Of a stretch of 64,000 nt of DNA, positions 19,968-27,642 are shown one piece after another. Made by a program: the position numbers and the translations under genes. How positions within the stretch are numbered: position 1 is the first letter of the stretch; the number at the start of each line of letters is the position of its first letter. The stretch comes from Chloroflexota bacterium (lineage in GTDB: Bacteria; Chloroflexota; Dehalococcoidia; Dehalococcoidales; RBG-16-60-22): positions 1 to 64,000 of the forward strand of contig JACPQC010000023.1 in NCBI GenBank assembly GCA_016190695.1. Direction: 5' to 3'. Under the pieces are notes generated by a model, which was not told the DNA's origin, searched no databases, and was given only the letters and a program-made list of their open reading frames with translations.

Positions 19968-20426
19968 ATGCCGTTAGTAGGCGTGGTCATGGGTTCAAAA
20001 TCAGATGCGGAGGTGTTGCAACCGGCACTGGACACCCTCTCCCATCTGGGCGTAGAATATGAAGTGAACATCATATCGGCGCACCGCACCCCGGAGAAGG
20101 CCAGGCAGTACGGGATTACAGCGCGGGGGCGCGGCCTTGAGGTGATAATCGCCGCCGCCGGAGCGGCAGCGCATTTGCCCGGGGTCATGGCAAGCTGGAC
20201 CACGCTTCCCGTCATCGGGGTGCCGCTGGCCGGCAGCGAACTCAAGGGGGTGGACGCATTATATTCCATTGTGCAGATGCCCGCAGGCGTTCCGGTGGCG
20301 TGTATGGCCATAGGCCAGGCCGGGGCCAGAAATGCCGCCTACCTGGCCGCCCAGATACTGGGGCTGAAGCATGACGCCATCAGAACGGCCTATGAGCAAT
20401 ACCGGAAAGGCCTTCAGGGAGGCTAG
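19968..20426 (+). CDS. purE: N5-carboxyaminoimidazole ribonucleotide mutase
   Basis: A 152-residue class I PurE. GSKSDAEVL and SAHRTPEK form the active site loops, with AAGAAAHLPGV downstream, all in normal positions. It converts N5-CAIR to CAIR in the purine pathway; no purK is seen next to it. A ribosome-binding site (GGAAGG) precedes the ATG and the stop abuts the purB start. Confidence 0.95.
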   Translation: MPLVGVVMGSKSDAEVLQPALDTLSHLGVEYEVNIISAHRTPEKARQYGITARGRGLEVIIAAAGAAAHLPGVMASWTTLPVIGVPLAGSELKGVDALYSIVQMPAGVPVACMAIGQAGARNAAYLAAQILGLKHDAIRTAYEQYRKGLQGG

Positions 20427-21767
20427 ATGATCGAGCGATACTCACGCCCGGAGATGAAGCGGGTCTGGTCTGAAGAGAACAAGTTCAACAAATGGCTGGA
20501 GGTGGAAATCTCCGTCTGCGACGCCTGGGCGGAATACGGCGCTATCCCCAGAGAAGTCGTGCCCAGGATCAAGCTGGCCAAGTGCAACCTGGTGCGCATG
20601 GAAGAGTTGCTCGAAGAGACACGGCATGACATGACCGCGTTTCTGGGCGCGGTATCGGAGACCATCGGCGAGGAATCCCGCTATATCCACCTGGGACTCA
20701 CCTCTTCCGATGTTATGGACACGGCGCTCAGCCTGCAACTGGCCGAAGCTGCCGACCTGCTGCTGGAAGATGTAAAGGCGCTGATAACGGTGCTGGCCCA
20801 CAAGGCGTTGAAGTACAAGTACACGCCGCTCATGGGCCGCACTCACGGCGTCCACGCCGAGCCGACCTCCTTCGGGCTGAAGCTGGCGCTCTGGCTCGAG
20901 GAGATGAGGCGCAACCAGCAGCGCCTGTCCGAGGCCAGGCGGGAGATAGCGGTGGGCAAGATATCAGGGGCGGTAGGCAACTACGCCACCGTGCCCCCTG
21001 AAGTAGAGCAGAGGGCCTGCCAGAAGCTGAAGCTCATTCCCGCGCCAATATCGAGCCAGGTGCTGCAGCGTGACCGCCATGCCCGGTTCGTCACCACCCT
21101 GGCCATTATCGCCGGCTCCCTGGAAAAATTCGCTACCGACATACGGGGTCTCCAGCGCACCGAGGTAAGAGAAGTAGAGGAGCCTTTCGGCGCTAACCAG
21201 ACCGGCTCATCGGCCATGCCCCACAAAAAGAACCCGGAGCTCTGCGAGCGCATCTGCGGGCTGGCAAGGCTGGTCAGGGGGTACGCCCTTACCTCCCTGG
21301 AGAACGTCTCCCTGTGGCACGAGCGTGACATCAGCCATTCCTCTGCCGAGCGCATCATCCTGCCCGATGCCTGTCTCATCCTGGACTACTCTCTATCGCT
21401 GTTCATCAAAGTTGTCCAGGGCATGCAGGTCCACCCGGACAGGATGCTCAAGAACATGGAGCTTACCCGGGGCCTCATCTTCTCGCAGCGGGTAATGCTG
21501 GCGTTGATCGATAAGGGACTCTCGCGGCAGAGGGCTTACGAACTGGTGCAGCGCAACGCCCTGACCGCCTGGCAGGAGGACAGGGAGTTCCTGGACCTGC
21601 TCAAGGCTGACACGGACATCACCGCCATCCTGCCGCAGGAAGAGCTGGAACCCCTGTTCGCCTATCATCACTACCTCCGCTACGTAAACGATATCTTTGA
21701 CAGGCTGGGTCTTACTGAAGCTAAATGGAAAGGTAGCGTCATGGATATGGAACGGTTGCCGGGATGA
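20427..21767 (+). CDS. purB: Adenylosuccinate lyase
   Basis: A 446-residue member of the fumarase/aspartase superfamily that cleaves SAICAR and adenylosuccinate. The superfamily signature GSSAMPHKKNPE (about 263-274) is intact, as are TSSDVMDTA and GRTHGVHAEP (catalytic histidine). It starts immediately after purE and its stop overlaps purC by 4 nt (ATGA), indicating a translationally coupled operon. Confidence 0.96.
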   Translation: MIERYSRPEMKRVWSEENKFNKWLEVEISVCDAWAEYGAIPREVVPRIKLAKCNLVRMEELLEETRHDMTAFLGAVSETIGEESRYIHLGLTSSDVMDTALSLQLAEAADLLLEDVKALITVLAHKALKYKYTPLMGRTHGVHAEPTSFGLKLALWLEEMRRNQQRLSEARREIAVGKISGAVGNYATVPPEVEQRACQKLKLIPAPISSQVLQRDRHARFVTTLAIIAGSLEKFATDIRGLQRTEVREVEEPFGANQTGSSAMPHKKNPELCERICGLARLVRGYALTSLENVSLWHERDISHSSAERIILPDACLILDYSLSLFIKVVQGMQVHPDRMLKNMELTRGLIFSQRVMLALIDKGLSRQRAYELVQRNALTAWQEDREFLDLLKADTDITAILPQEELEPLFAYHHYLRYVNDIFDRLGLTEAKWKGSVMDMERLPG

Positions 21768-22765
21768 CAATGTTTTCTTCGGACGGCGAATTGACTGAAA
21801 ACCTCCCCGATCCGCCTGCTATCGGGTCGGCAAGCGCCCAGACAGGCGAAGTGCCCGTGCTGCTGGAGACTGTTCTGCCCCTGCCTGTGTTTATTCGCGG
21901 AAAGGTGCGCGACACCTATGACCTGGGCAACCAGCTTCTCATCGTGGCTACTGACCGCATATCCGCCTTTGACGTGGTCCTGCCCACGGGCATACCCTAC
22001 AAAGGCATGGTGCTGAACCAGCTTTCCGTCTTCTGGTTCAGGCGCACCTCTACCCTGGTGCCCAATCACCTGCTCGAGCTGCTGGACGAGGTGCATTGCC
22101 TGGACTCCTACATCCCCGAAGAAGAGCAATTCCACTGCCCGGGAAACCTGGTGGGCCGGTCCATGATCGTAAAAAAGGTCAAGCGCATACCGGTAGAATG
22201 CGTCATCCGGGGCTACCTCGCCGGCTCGGCCTGGGCGGAATACCAGAAGAGCGGGACAGTTGCCGGAAAGCCCATGCCCAGGGGGATGCAGGAGAGCCAG
22301 GAACTGCGCCAGCCCATGTTCACCCCTACTACCAAGGCGGACACGGGCCATGACTTGCCCATGGATATGGACAGCCTGGTCAAGATGGTAGGCCGGGACC
22401 GGGCCGATGAACTGGAGCAGAAGAGCCTGCTGATATACGAACACGCACGGGAGTACGCCCGCTCCCGCGGCATAATCATCGCCGATACCAAGATGGAGTT
22501 CGGACTGGATGGTGAGCGGCTCATCCTCATTGACGAACTGCTGACACCGGACTCGTCACGTCTTTGGGACGCCGACCTGTACCGCCCAGGACAGCCGCAG
22601 CCCTCTCTTGACAAGCAGCCGGTCCGGGACTGGCTGACGGGAACAGGGTGGCAGATGGGACAGCCGCCGCCGGCAATGCCGCCAGAGATTGTTCACGCCA
22701 CTGCTGAGAGATATCTCCAGGCTTACCAGAGATTGACCGGCCGCCGGTTGAGTGGCCTGACCTGA
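21764..22765 (+). CDS. purC: Phosphoribosylaminoimidazole-succinocarboxamide synthase
   Basis: SAICAR synthetase of 333 residues, the longer yeast Ade1-like type. The N-terminal 45 residues are poorly conserved. GKVRDTYDLG, ATDRISAFDV, PVECVIRGYLAGSAW and LIDELLTPDSSR are the substrate and ATP-binding signatures. It is the last gene of the purD-E-B-C run; the remaining purine genes are elsewhere. Confidence 0.95.
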   Translation: MTMFSSDGELTENLPDPPAIGSASAQTGEVPVLLETVLPLPVFIRGKVRDTYDLGNQLLIVATDRISAFDVVLPTGIPYKGMVLNQLSVFWFRRTSTLVPNHLLELLDEVHCLDSYIPEEEQFHCPGNLVGRSMIVKKVKRIPVECVIRGYLAGSAWAEYQKSGTVAGKPMPRGMQESQELRQPMFTPTTKADTGHDLPMDMDSLVKMVGRDRADELEQKSLLIYEHAREYARSRGIIIADTKMEFGLDGERLILIDELLTPDSSRLWDADLYRPGQPQPSLDKQPVRDWLTGTGWQMGQPPPAMPPEIVHATAERYLQAYQRLTGRRLSGLT

Positions 22766-22805
22766 CAGGGATCAGGATACGGAAGACAGAGGATTGGAGG
22801 TCAAA

Positions 22806-23252
22806 ATGAGCGATCTCGAAGTCACCACTATCAAGGAGCAGCGCGCTGCAGCTATCCTGAGAAAACTGCTGGGCAGCCTGGAAATTGAGGTCATGAAATA
22901 CATGTGGCAGATGGGTGAAGCTACGGTGCAGGAAGTCAAGGACGCTATCGGCAGCGACCGCCAGATTGCCTATACCACCGTCATGACCGTTATGGGACAC
23001 CTGGTGAACAAGGAACTGCTCTCACGCGTCAAAGAGGGCAAGAGGTACCGCTACCAGGCGGTGTGGAGCCGGGAGGAATTCCTCAAAGTCTCCTCCCGCA
23101 ACATGGTCCGTGCCCTGCTGAACGATTTCGGGGACATCGCTATAGCCGGTTTCCTCGGTGAGATCGACAAAGTCAACTCGGGCGACCTGGAGCAGCTCAG
23201 AAAATTATCGCGAGGAGAGAGTGAAGAAAACTCGCCGCACCCTGGCCTTTGA
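22806..23252 (+). CDS. BlaI/MecI/CopY-family repressor
   Basis: A 148-residue winged-helix repressor (Penicillinase_R family). The N-terminal helix-turn-helix is centred on VQEVKDAIGSDRQIAYTTVMTVMGHLVNK, and a C-terminal dimerisation segment follows that in this family is cut by a partner metalloprotease. ATG at 22806 has GGAGG upstream; an earlier in-frame TTG overlaps that site. The M56 gene begins inside its last 32 nt. No beta-lactamase or penicillin-binding protein is adjacent, so the regulated stress is unknown. Confidence 0.9.
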   Translation: MSDLEVTTIKEQRAAAILRKLLGSLEIEVMKYMWQMGEATVQEVKDAIGSDRQIAYTTVMTVMGHLVNKELLSRVKEGKRYRYQAVWSREEFLKVSSRNMVRALLNDFGDIAIAGFLGEIDKVNSGDLEQLRKLSRGESEENSPHPGL

Positions 23253-24120
23253 TATATTGCTGGTCACGGCGTTCCTGCTCATAGCAGCGGTGGTGGTCAG
23301 CGCGAGCAGAGCAATATCAGCGGGATGTCCTCATGGCTGGCATGGCGATATCGTCTGTTTCCTGTGGCCCACGCATACGGACATTGCCCCGCATCTGCTC
23401 AGCTACCTGCTGATAGGCGTGGCCCTGACCGGCCTGTTTCGCGCCTTCTGGTCATGGCGGCAGCAGATGTCGATGACTGCCCTGGCCACCGGAGGCCTTT
23501 GCCTCTCTTCTGCCAGGGATAGCCGTCTCGACCCGATGCTGGTCCGCCTGGGCCTTCAGGACAGGGTTTCCCTGCTGGACAGCGAGCCTGTCCTGTGCTT
23601 TTGCTCCGGCCTGACAAGACCGCGCATATACATCTCACATAGCCTGGTGCAGAAGCTGACGCCGGAGGAACTCGAGGCTACTCTGCTTCACGAAAAGCAT
23701 CACGTTGAGAACCATGACCCGCTCAAAATCCTGGTGGGCAGAATAATAGTGGCCGCCCTGTTCTTTATTCCCACATTGAAAGACATATTCGAACGTTATT
23801 CACTGGACAAGGAAGTGGCCGCCGATATCCGCGCCGTGCGCCACCAGGGACACCGCCGCGGTGTGGCCGGCGCGCTGCAGACATTATTGGAGGAGCGGGC
23901 TGACAACGTACAAGGCGCTGTGGCCGGCGTCCAGGAAGCCCTTTCCTACCGCATTGCCAATCTCACCGGCCAGAAACTGCCTTTTCGCCTGCCACGTCGC
24001 CGACTGGTCGCCAGCTTTGCTATCATGGGCCTGCTGGCGCTGATCATCACCGTGCCGCTGCCCGGCTCGCATCCCGAAGAATTAATTGCTCTCATCGGGG
24101 ACGGCCTTTGTTCCTCCTGA
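23221..24120 (+). CDS. M56-family membrane metallopeptidase (BlaR1-like, no sensor domain)
   Basis: A 299-residue protein with two N-terminal membrane helices, a zinc site HEKHH in TLLHEKHHVENHD, a third hydrophobic stretch (GRIIVAALFFIPTLKD) and a C-terminal membrane helix (ASFAIMGLLALIITV). It lacks the penicillin-binding sensor domain of BlaR1. GTG at 23221 is chosen because GAGGAGA lies just before it. It overlaps the BlaI-like gene, so the two form the usual repressor/anti-repressor pair, with the protease presumably inactivating the repressor on a signal. Confidence 0.85.
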   Translation: MKKTRRTLAFDILLVTAFLLIAAVVVSASRAISAGCPHGWHGDIVCFLWPTHTDIAPHLLSYLLIGVALTGLFRAFWSWRQQMSMTALATGGLCLSSARDSRLDPMLVRLGLQDRVSLLDSEPVLCFCSGLTRPRIYISHSLVQKLTPEELEATLLHEKHHVENHDPLKILVGRIIVAALFFIPTLKDIFERYSLDKEVAADIRAVRHQGHRRGVAGALQTLLEERADNVQGAVAGVQEALSYRIANLTGQKLPFRLPRRRLVASFAIMGLLALIITVPLPGSHPEELIALIGDGLCSS

Positions 24121-24190
24121 CCGTTCACTTCGTTGAGGACAAGGACAGCCTCACCGGACCCGTCTCTTTCCTGGTTAGCAGAGCCAGCCA

Positions 24191-25993
24191 ATGGAAACAT
24201 CCTTTTTGATCGATTTCGAACCGGTTGGCCGCCGCGGGCATTGCCCCTCCGGCCGGTCCCTCCTCGACTGTAGCCGGCAGCTTGGCGTGGAGCTGATCAA
24301 CGTCTGCGGCGGCAGGGGGACGTGCGGGCACTGCCGGGTGCAACTCATCAGCGGGCCGGTATCGCCGCCAACTTCGAGCGAGATGAAGGCCCTCGGCACG
24401 CGGGAAATCGCGGAGGGCTACCGCCTGGCCTGCCAGGCCCGTCCCCTGGGCAACTGCAAAGTACGCGTCCCGGCGGAATCCCTGGCCACGCCCCAGCGCA
24501 CCCAGATAGAGGGGCTGGAGGTGGCCGCCCCGCCGGAGCCTGTAGTCCGCTCACATGCCGTCCAGTTGGCCCCCCCCGCCCTCCCCGACCCTGCCGCGGA
24601 CTCCGCGCAACTGCTCGCCGCCCTGCGCCAGTCGGGGGCAATCTGCCACGGCATCGATATCGAGGTGCTGCGGACCATTTCACCGCGCCTGCGGGAGTGG
24701 GAGTGGCAGGTCAGCGCATCGGTCAGGGACGGGGAAGTGGTCGCCCTGGGCCGTCCCGGTGACCGGCAGCTCGGACTGGCCGTCGACCTGGGCACCACCA
24801 AGATAGCGGGCTACCTGGTTGACCTGGACAGCGGGCAAGTCCTGGCCAGCCGGGGGGCGATGAATCCCCAGATTGCTTACGGGGAAGACGTCATGACGCG
24901 CATCGCCCGCGCCGCCGGGGCAACTGAGGAAGCGGCCCGCTTGCAGGAGATGGTCGTAGCCGCCCTGGACCAGATGGCTGGCGAGCTGTGCGGTGAGGCC
25001 GGCCTGTCACCGGAGATGATCGTCGATTCGGTGATAGTGGGCAACACGGCCATGCACCACCTGCTGCTGCGCCTGCCCGTCGAGCAACTGGGACTTGCCC
25101 CGTACGTGCCCGCGGTCAGCGAGGCGCTCGATATCAAGGCCCGTGACATCGGGCTGCACTTTGCCCCGGGGGCTTATGTTCACCTGCTCCCCAACATCGC
25201 CGGCTTTGTCGGGGCGGACCATGTGGCCATGCTCCTGGCTGCCGGGGTCGCCCACAGCGAGGGCGTGGTGCTGGCAGTGGATATCGGCACCAACTCGGAG
25301 GCCTGCCTGGTCAGCGACGGCCGGATGACCAGCGTGTCCTGCGCCGCCGGCCCCGCCTTCGAGGGGGCGCACATCAGGCACGGGATGCGGGCTACCAGCG
25401 GGGCCATCGAGCGGCTGCGCCTGGTCGACGGCGAGGTGGAGTGCCACACTATCGGCGGGGTGCCGCCGGTGGGACTGTGCGGCTCCGGCATCCTGGACGC
25501 CATCGCCCATCTCCGCCGCGCCGGAGTTCTGGACGCCACCGGCAGGATGACCGAACACCCCCGCATCCGCACCATGGATGGGCGGCGTGAGTTTGTCCTG
25601 GCCGGCGAGCAAGAGGGCCGCCCGGCGATCACCATCACCCAGCAAGACGTCAGGGAGCTTCAGCTTGCCAAGGGGGCGGTGCGCGCCGGGGTCCAGGTGC
25701 TGCTGGAGGCCGCCGGCCGCTCCGAGGAGGAGATAGACCGGGTGATAATCGCCGGCGCCTTCGGGACTTACATCGATGTCTCCAGCGCCCTGACCATCGG
25801 CATGTTCCCGCCGCTGCCCCTGGAGCGCTTCCGGCAGGTGGGCAACGCGGCGGGCATGGGCGCCAGGCTGGCCCTCATTTCGCGGAGCCGGCGGGCCGAG
25901 GCCCAGGCCATCGCCCGTCGCGTCGGCTACATAGAGCTGGGGGCGGTGCCGCGCTTCGCCAATATCTTCGCCCAGGCCGTATCACTGGGATAG
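24191..25993 (+). CDS. Ferredoxin-domain ASKHA ATPase, RACo-like corrinoid activation protein
   Basis: 600 residues. An N-terminal 2Fe-2S ferredoxin domain has C39, C45, C48 and C81 (C-x5-C-x2-C-x32-C). A linker and then a large ASKHA (actin/Hsp70-like) domain (DUF4445) follow: phosphate-1 loop VDLGTTKIAGYLVDL at about 197, VDIGTNSEA, and GLCGSGILDAIA. Characterised members (RACo, RamA-like) reductively activate Co(II) corrinoid proteins with ATP. No methyltransferase or corrinoid protein lies nearby, so the client is unknown. The TAG stop is formed by the first bases of repeat copy C. Confidence 0.88.
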   Translation: METSFLIDFEPVGRRGHCPSGRSLLDCSRQLGVELINVCGGRGTCGHCRVQLISGPVSPPTSSEMKALGTREIAEGYRLACQARPLGNCKVRVPAESLATPQRTQIEGLEVAAPPEPVVRSHAVQLAPPALPDPAADSAQLLAALRQSGAICHGIDIEVLRTISPRLREWEWQVSASVRDGEVVALGRPGDRQLGLAVDLGTTKIAGYLVDLDSGQVLASRGAMNPQIAYGEDVMTRIARAAGATEEAARLQEMVVAALDQMAGELCGEAGLSPEMIVDSVIVGNTAMHHLLLRLPVEQLGLAPYVPAVSEALDIKARDIGLHFAPGAYVHLLPNIAGFVGADHVAMLLAAGVAHSEGVVLAVDIGTNSEACLVSDGRMTSVSCAAGPAFEGAHIRHGMRATSGAIERLRLVDGEVECHTIGGVPPVGLCGSGILDAIAHLRRAGVLDATGRMTEHPRIRTMDGRREFVLAGEQEGRPAITITQQDVRELQLAKGAVRAGVQVLLEAAGRSEEEIDRVIIAGAFGTYIDVSSALTIGMFPPLPLERFRQVGNAAGMGARLALISRSRRAEAQAIARRVGYIELGAVPRFANIFAQAVSLG

Positions 25994-26163
25994 GGTGATA
26001 AAAGATGTTTCGTCTCCTTTTCGTAAAGCATGTCCTGAGTGAAGCGAACGGAAGCCTGCGCCGTACTCGATATGGCGGAGCTAGAGGAATTTTGGATTAC
26101 GAAATCCCCCTTAATCCCCCTTTACGAAAGGGGGAAACTCTTCGAAGTTTTTTCACCATCCTG
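25991..26163 (+). mobile_element. MITE-like dispersed repeat, copy C
   Basis: Begins TAGGGTGATAAAAG and ends TTTTTCACCATCCTG, with the internal modules ATGTTTCGTCTCC, CATGTCCTGAG and ACGAAATCCCCC shared with copies A, B and D. Its first three bases are the stop codon of the RACo-like gene. Confidence 0.75.
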
Positions 26164-26200
26164 TTGGGGTAGGGCATCTGACACCGTCGCTCAAGGCAGC

Positions 26201-26230
26201 TTTACAAAGGGACGCGTAATCCTGTATCCT
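26201..26230 (+). promoter_or_regulatory. Candidate promoter of hisS
   Basis: TTTACA (26201-26206), 18-nt spacer, TATCCT (26225-26230), about 24 bp before the TTG start. Moderate match to consensus. Confidence 0.4.
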
Positions 26231-26253
26231 ACCCCTGGAGACAAGGAGGACTG

Positions 26254-27519
26254 TTGTACCGGGCACCGCGCGGCACCAATGACATCTTACCCCAGGAGCA
26301 GCCCCACTGGCGCTACGTCGAGGCCAGGGCCGATGACATCTGCCAGCTTTACGGCTACGAGCGAATCGATTCCCCAGCCTTCGAGGAGACCGCCCTGTTC
26401 ACCCGCTCCGTAGGGGCGGGCACGGACATCGTCGAGAAGGAGATGTACACCTTCGCCGACAAGGGCGGCAAGATGATGACGCTGCGCCCCGAAGGCACTG
26501 CCCCGGTATGCCGCGCCTATCTTGAGCACGGCATGCACAACCTGAATCAGCCGGTGAAGCTGTACTACATCGCCCCCATCTTCAGGTACGAAAGGCCCCA
26601 GGCGGGCAGGCTGAGGCAGCACCACCAGTTCGGCTGCGAGGCCATCGGCGATAACGACCCCGCCCTGGACGCCGAGGTCATCGATATGGCCTGGCGTTTC
26701 TTTCTATCCCTGGGGCTGCGCGGCCAGTCCCTGCTGCTCAACAGCATCGGCTGCCGGAAATGCCGTCCGGACTACCTGGCGGCGCTCAAGGAATACTATG
26801 ACCCCCTGGCTGCGAAGCTCTGCCCCGACTGCCGGGTGCGGCTGGAGCGCAACCCGCTGCGCCTGCTCGATTGCAAGACGCCATCCTGCCAGGAGATGGC
26901 CGACGCCGCCCCCAGGACAGTCGACCGGCTTTGCCCGGAGTGCAACGGGCACTTTGAGCGCCTCAAAAAATACCTGCAACTGCTGGATATCCCCTTCCAG
27001 GTAAACAACCGCCTGGTCCGGGGCCTGGACTACTACACCCGCACCGTCTTCGAGATACAGCCGGAGGACGCCGGCGCCCAGGGGACGCTGGGTGGGGGCG
27101 GCCGCTATGACGACCTCATCGAGGAGTTGGGGGGCAGGCCGACCCCGGCCATCGGCTTCGGCTCGGGCATCGAGCGCGCCATCCTCAACCTGAAGAAGCA
27201 GTCCGTACCGGTGCCGCCGCTGCCCCGCCCACAGGTGTTCATCGCCCACATGGGCGAGGAGGCCGAAGAGACGGCCATCAGGCTGGCCTCCGGACTGAGG
27301 AGAGAGGGCATCGGGGTGGTGATGGCCACCGACCAGAGGAGCCTCAAGTCCCAGATGAGACAGGCCAACGCCTTCAGCGCCCGCTACTGCCTGGTCCTGG
27401 GCAAGGATGAGGTCGCCGCCGCAGCAGCAGTGCTGAAGGACATGCAGACCGCGGAGCAGAGAACGGCGCCTCTTGCCGGACTGGCCTCGCTGCTGAAGCA
27501 GGCGCTGGCCGGGGAGTAA
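26254..27519 (+). CDS. hisS: Histidyl-tRNA synthetase
   Basis: A 421-residue class II synthetase. The N-terminus has RAPRGTNDILP; motif 2 is in APIFRYERPQAGRLRQHHQFG; the histidine-binding LVRGLDYYTRTVFE is present, and GFGSGIERA is motif 3. A cysteine-rich insertion (CRKC, CPDC, CKTPSC, CPEC, about 168-232) is typical of one HisRS subgroup. Start is TTG with AAGGAGG upstream. The tRNA-His gene it serves is at 14.1 kb. Confidence 0.96.
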   Translation: MYRAPRGTNDILPQEQPHWRYVEARADDICQLYGYERIDSPAFEETALFTRSVGAGTDIVEKEMYTFADKGGKMMTLRPEGTAPVCRAYLEHGMHNLNQPVKLYYIAPIFRYERPQAGRLRQHHQFGCEAIGDNDPALDAEVIDMAWRFFLSLGLRGQSLLLNSIGCRKCRPDYLAALKEYYDPLAAKLCPDCRVRLERNPLRLLDCKTPSCQEMADAAPRTVDRLCPECNGHFERLKKYLQLLDIPFQVNNRLVRGLDYYTRTVFEIQPEDAGAQGTLGGGGRYDDLIEELGGRPTPAIGFGSGIERAILNLKKQSVPVPPLPRPQVFIAHMGEEAEETAIRLASGLRREGIGVVMATDQRSLKSQMRQANAFSARYCLVLGKDEVAAAAAVLKDMQTAEQRTAPLAGLASLLKQALAGE

Positions 27520-27570
27520 GCTGTTCCCCTATAGAGCCGGTGGAGACGGTTATCCACTGTTCCCTTCTCT

Positions 27571-27596
27571 GGATACCAGCCTTCGCCGGCATGACG
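27571..27596 (+). repeat. Small palindromic repeat (ATGACG variant)
   Basis: GGATACCAGC-CTTC-GCCGGCAT with trailing GACG; one mismatch in the stem compared with the 15.4 kb copy. It lies between hisS and the rtcB promoter. Confidence 0.5.
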
Positions 27597-27607
27597 AAGC
27601 ATAGTTC

Positions 27608-27636
27608 CTGTCATTTCACCCCCCAGGGAGTATAAT
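27608..27636 (+). promoter_or_regulatory. Promoter of rtcB, placed for a leaderless mRNA
   Basis: CTGTCA (27608-27613), 17-nt spacer, perfect TATAAT (27631-27636). The ATG is at 27643, exactly where transcription should start. GGGAG at 27626-27630 would lie upstream of the transcript, so cannot act in translation. Confidence 0.65.
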
Positions 27637-27642
27637 GATGGT

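Noticed and set aside
22806-24120. A beta-lactam resistance operon
   Set aside because: The BlaI/M56 pair lacks a penicillin-binding sensor domain, and no beta-lactamase or PBP gene is nearby.
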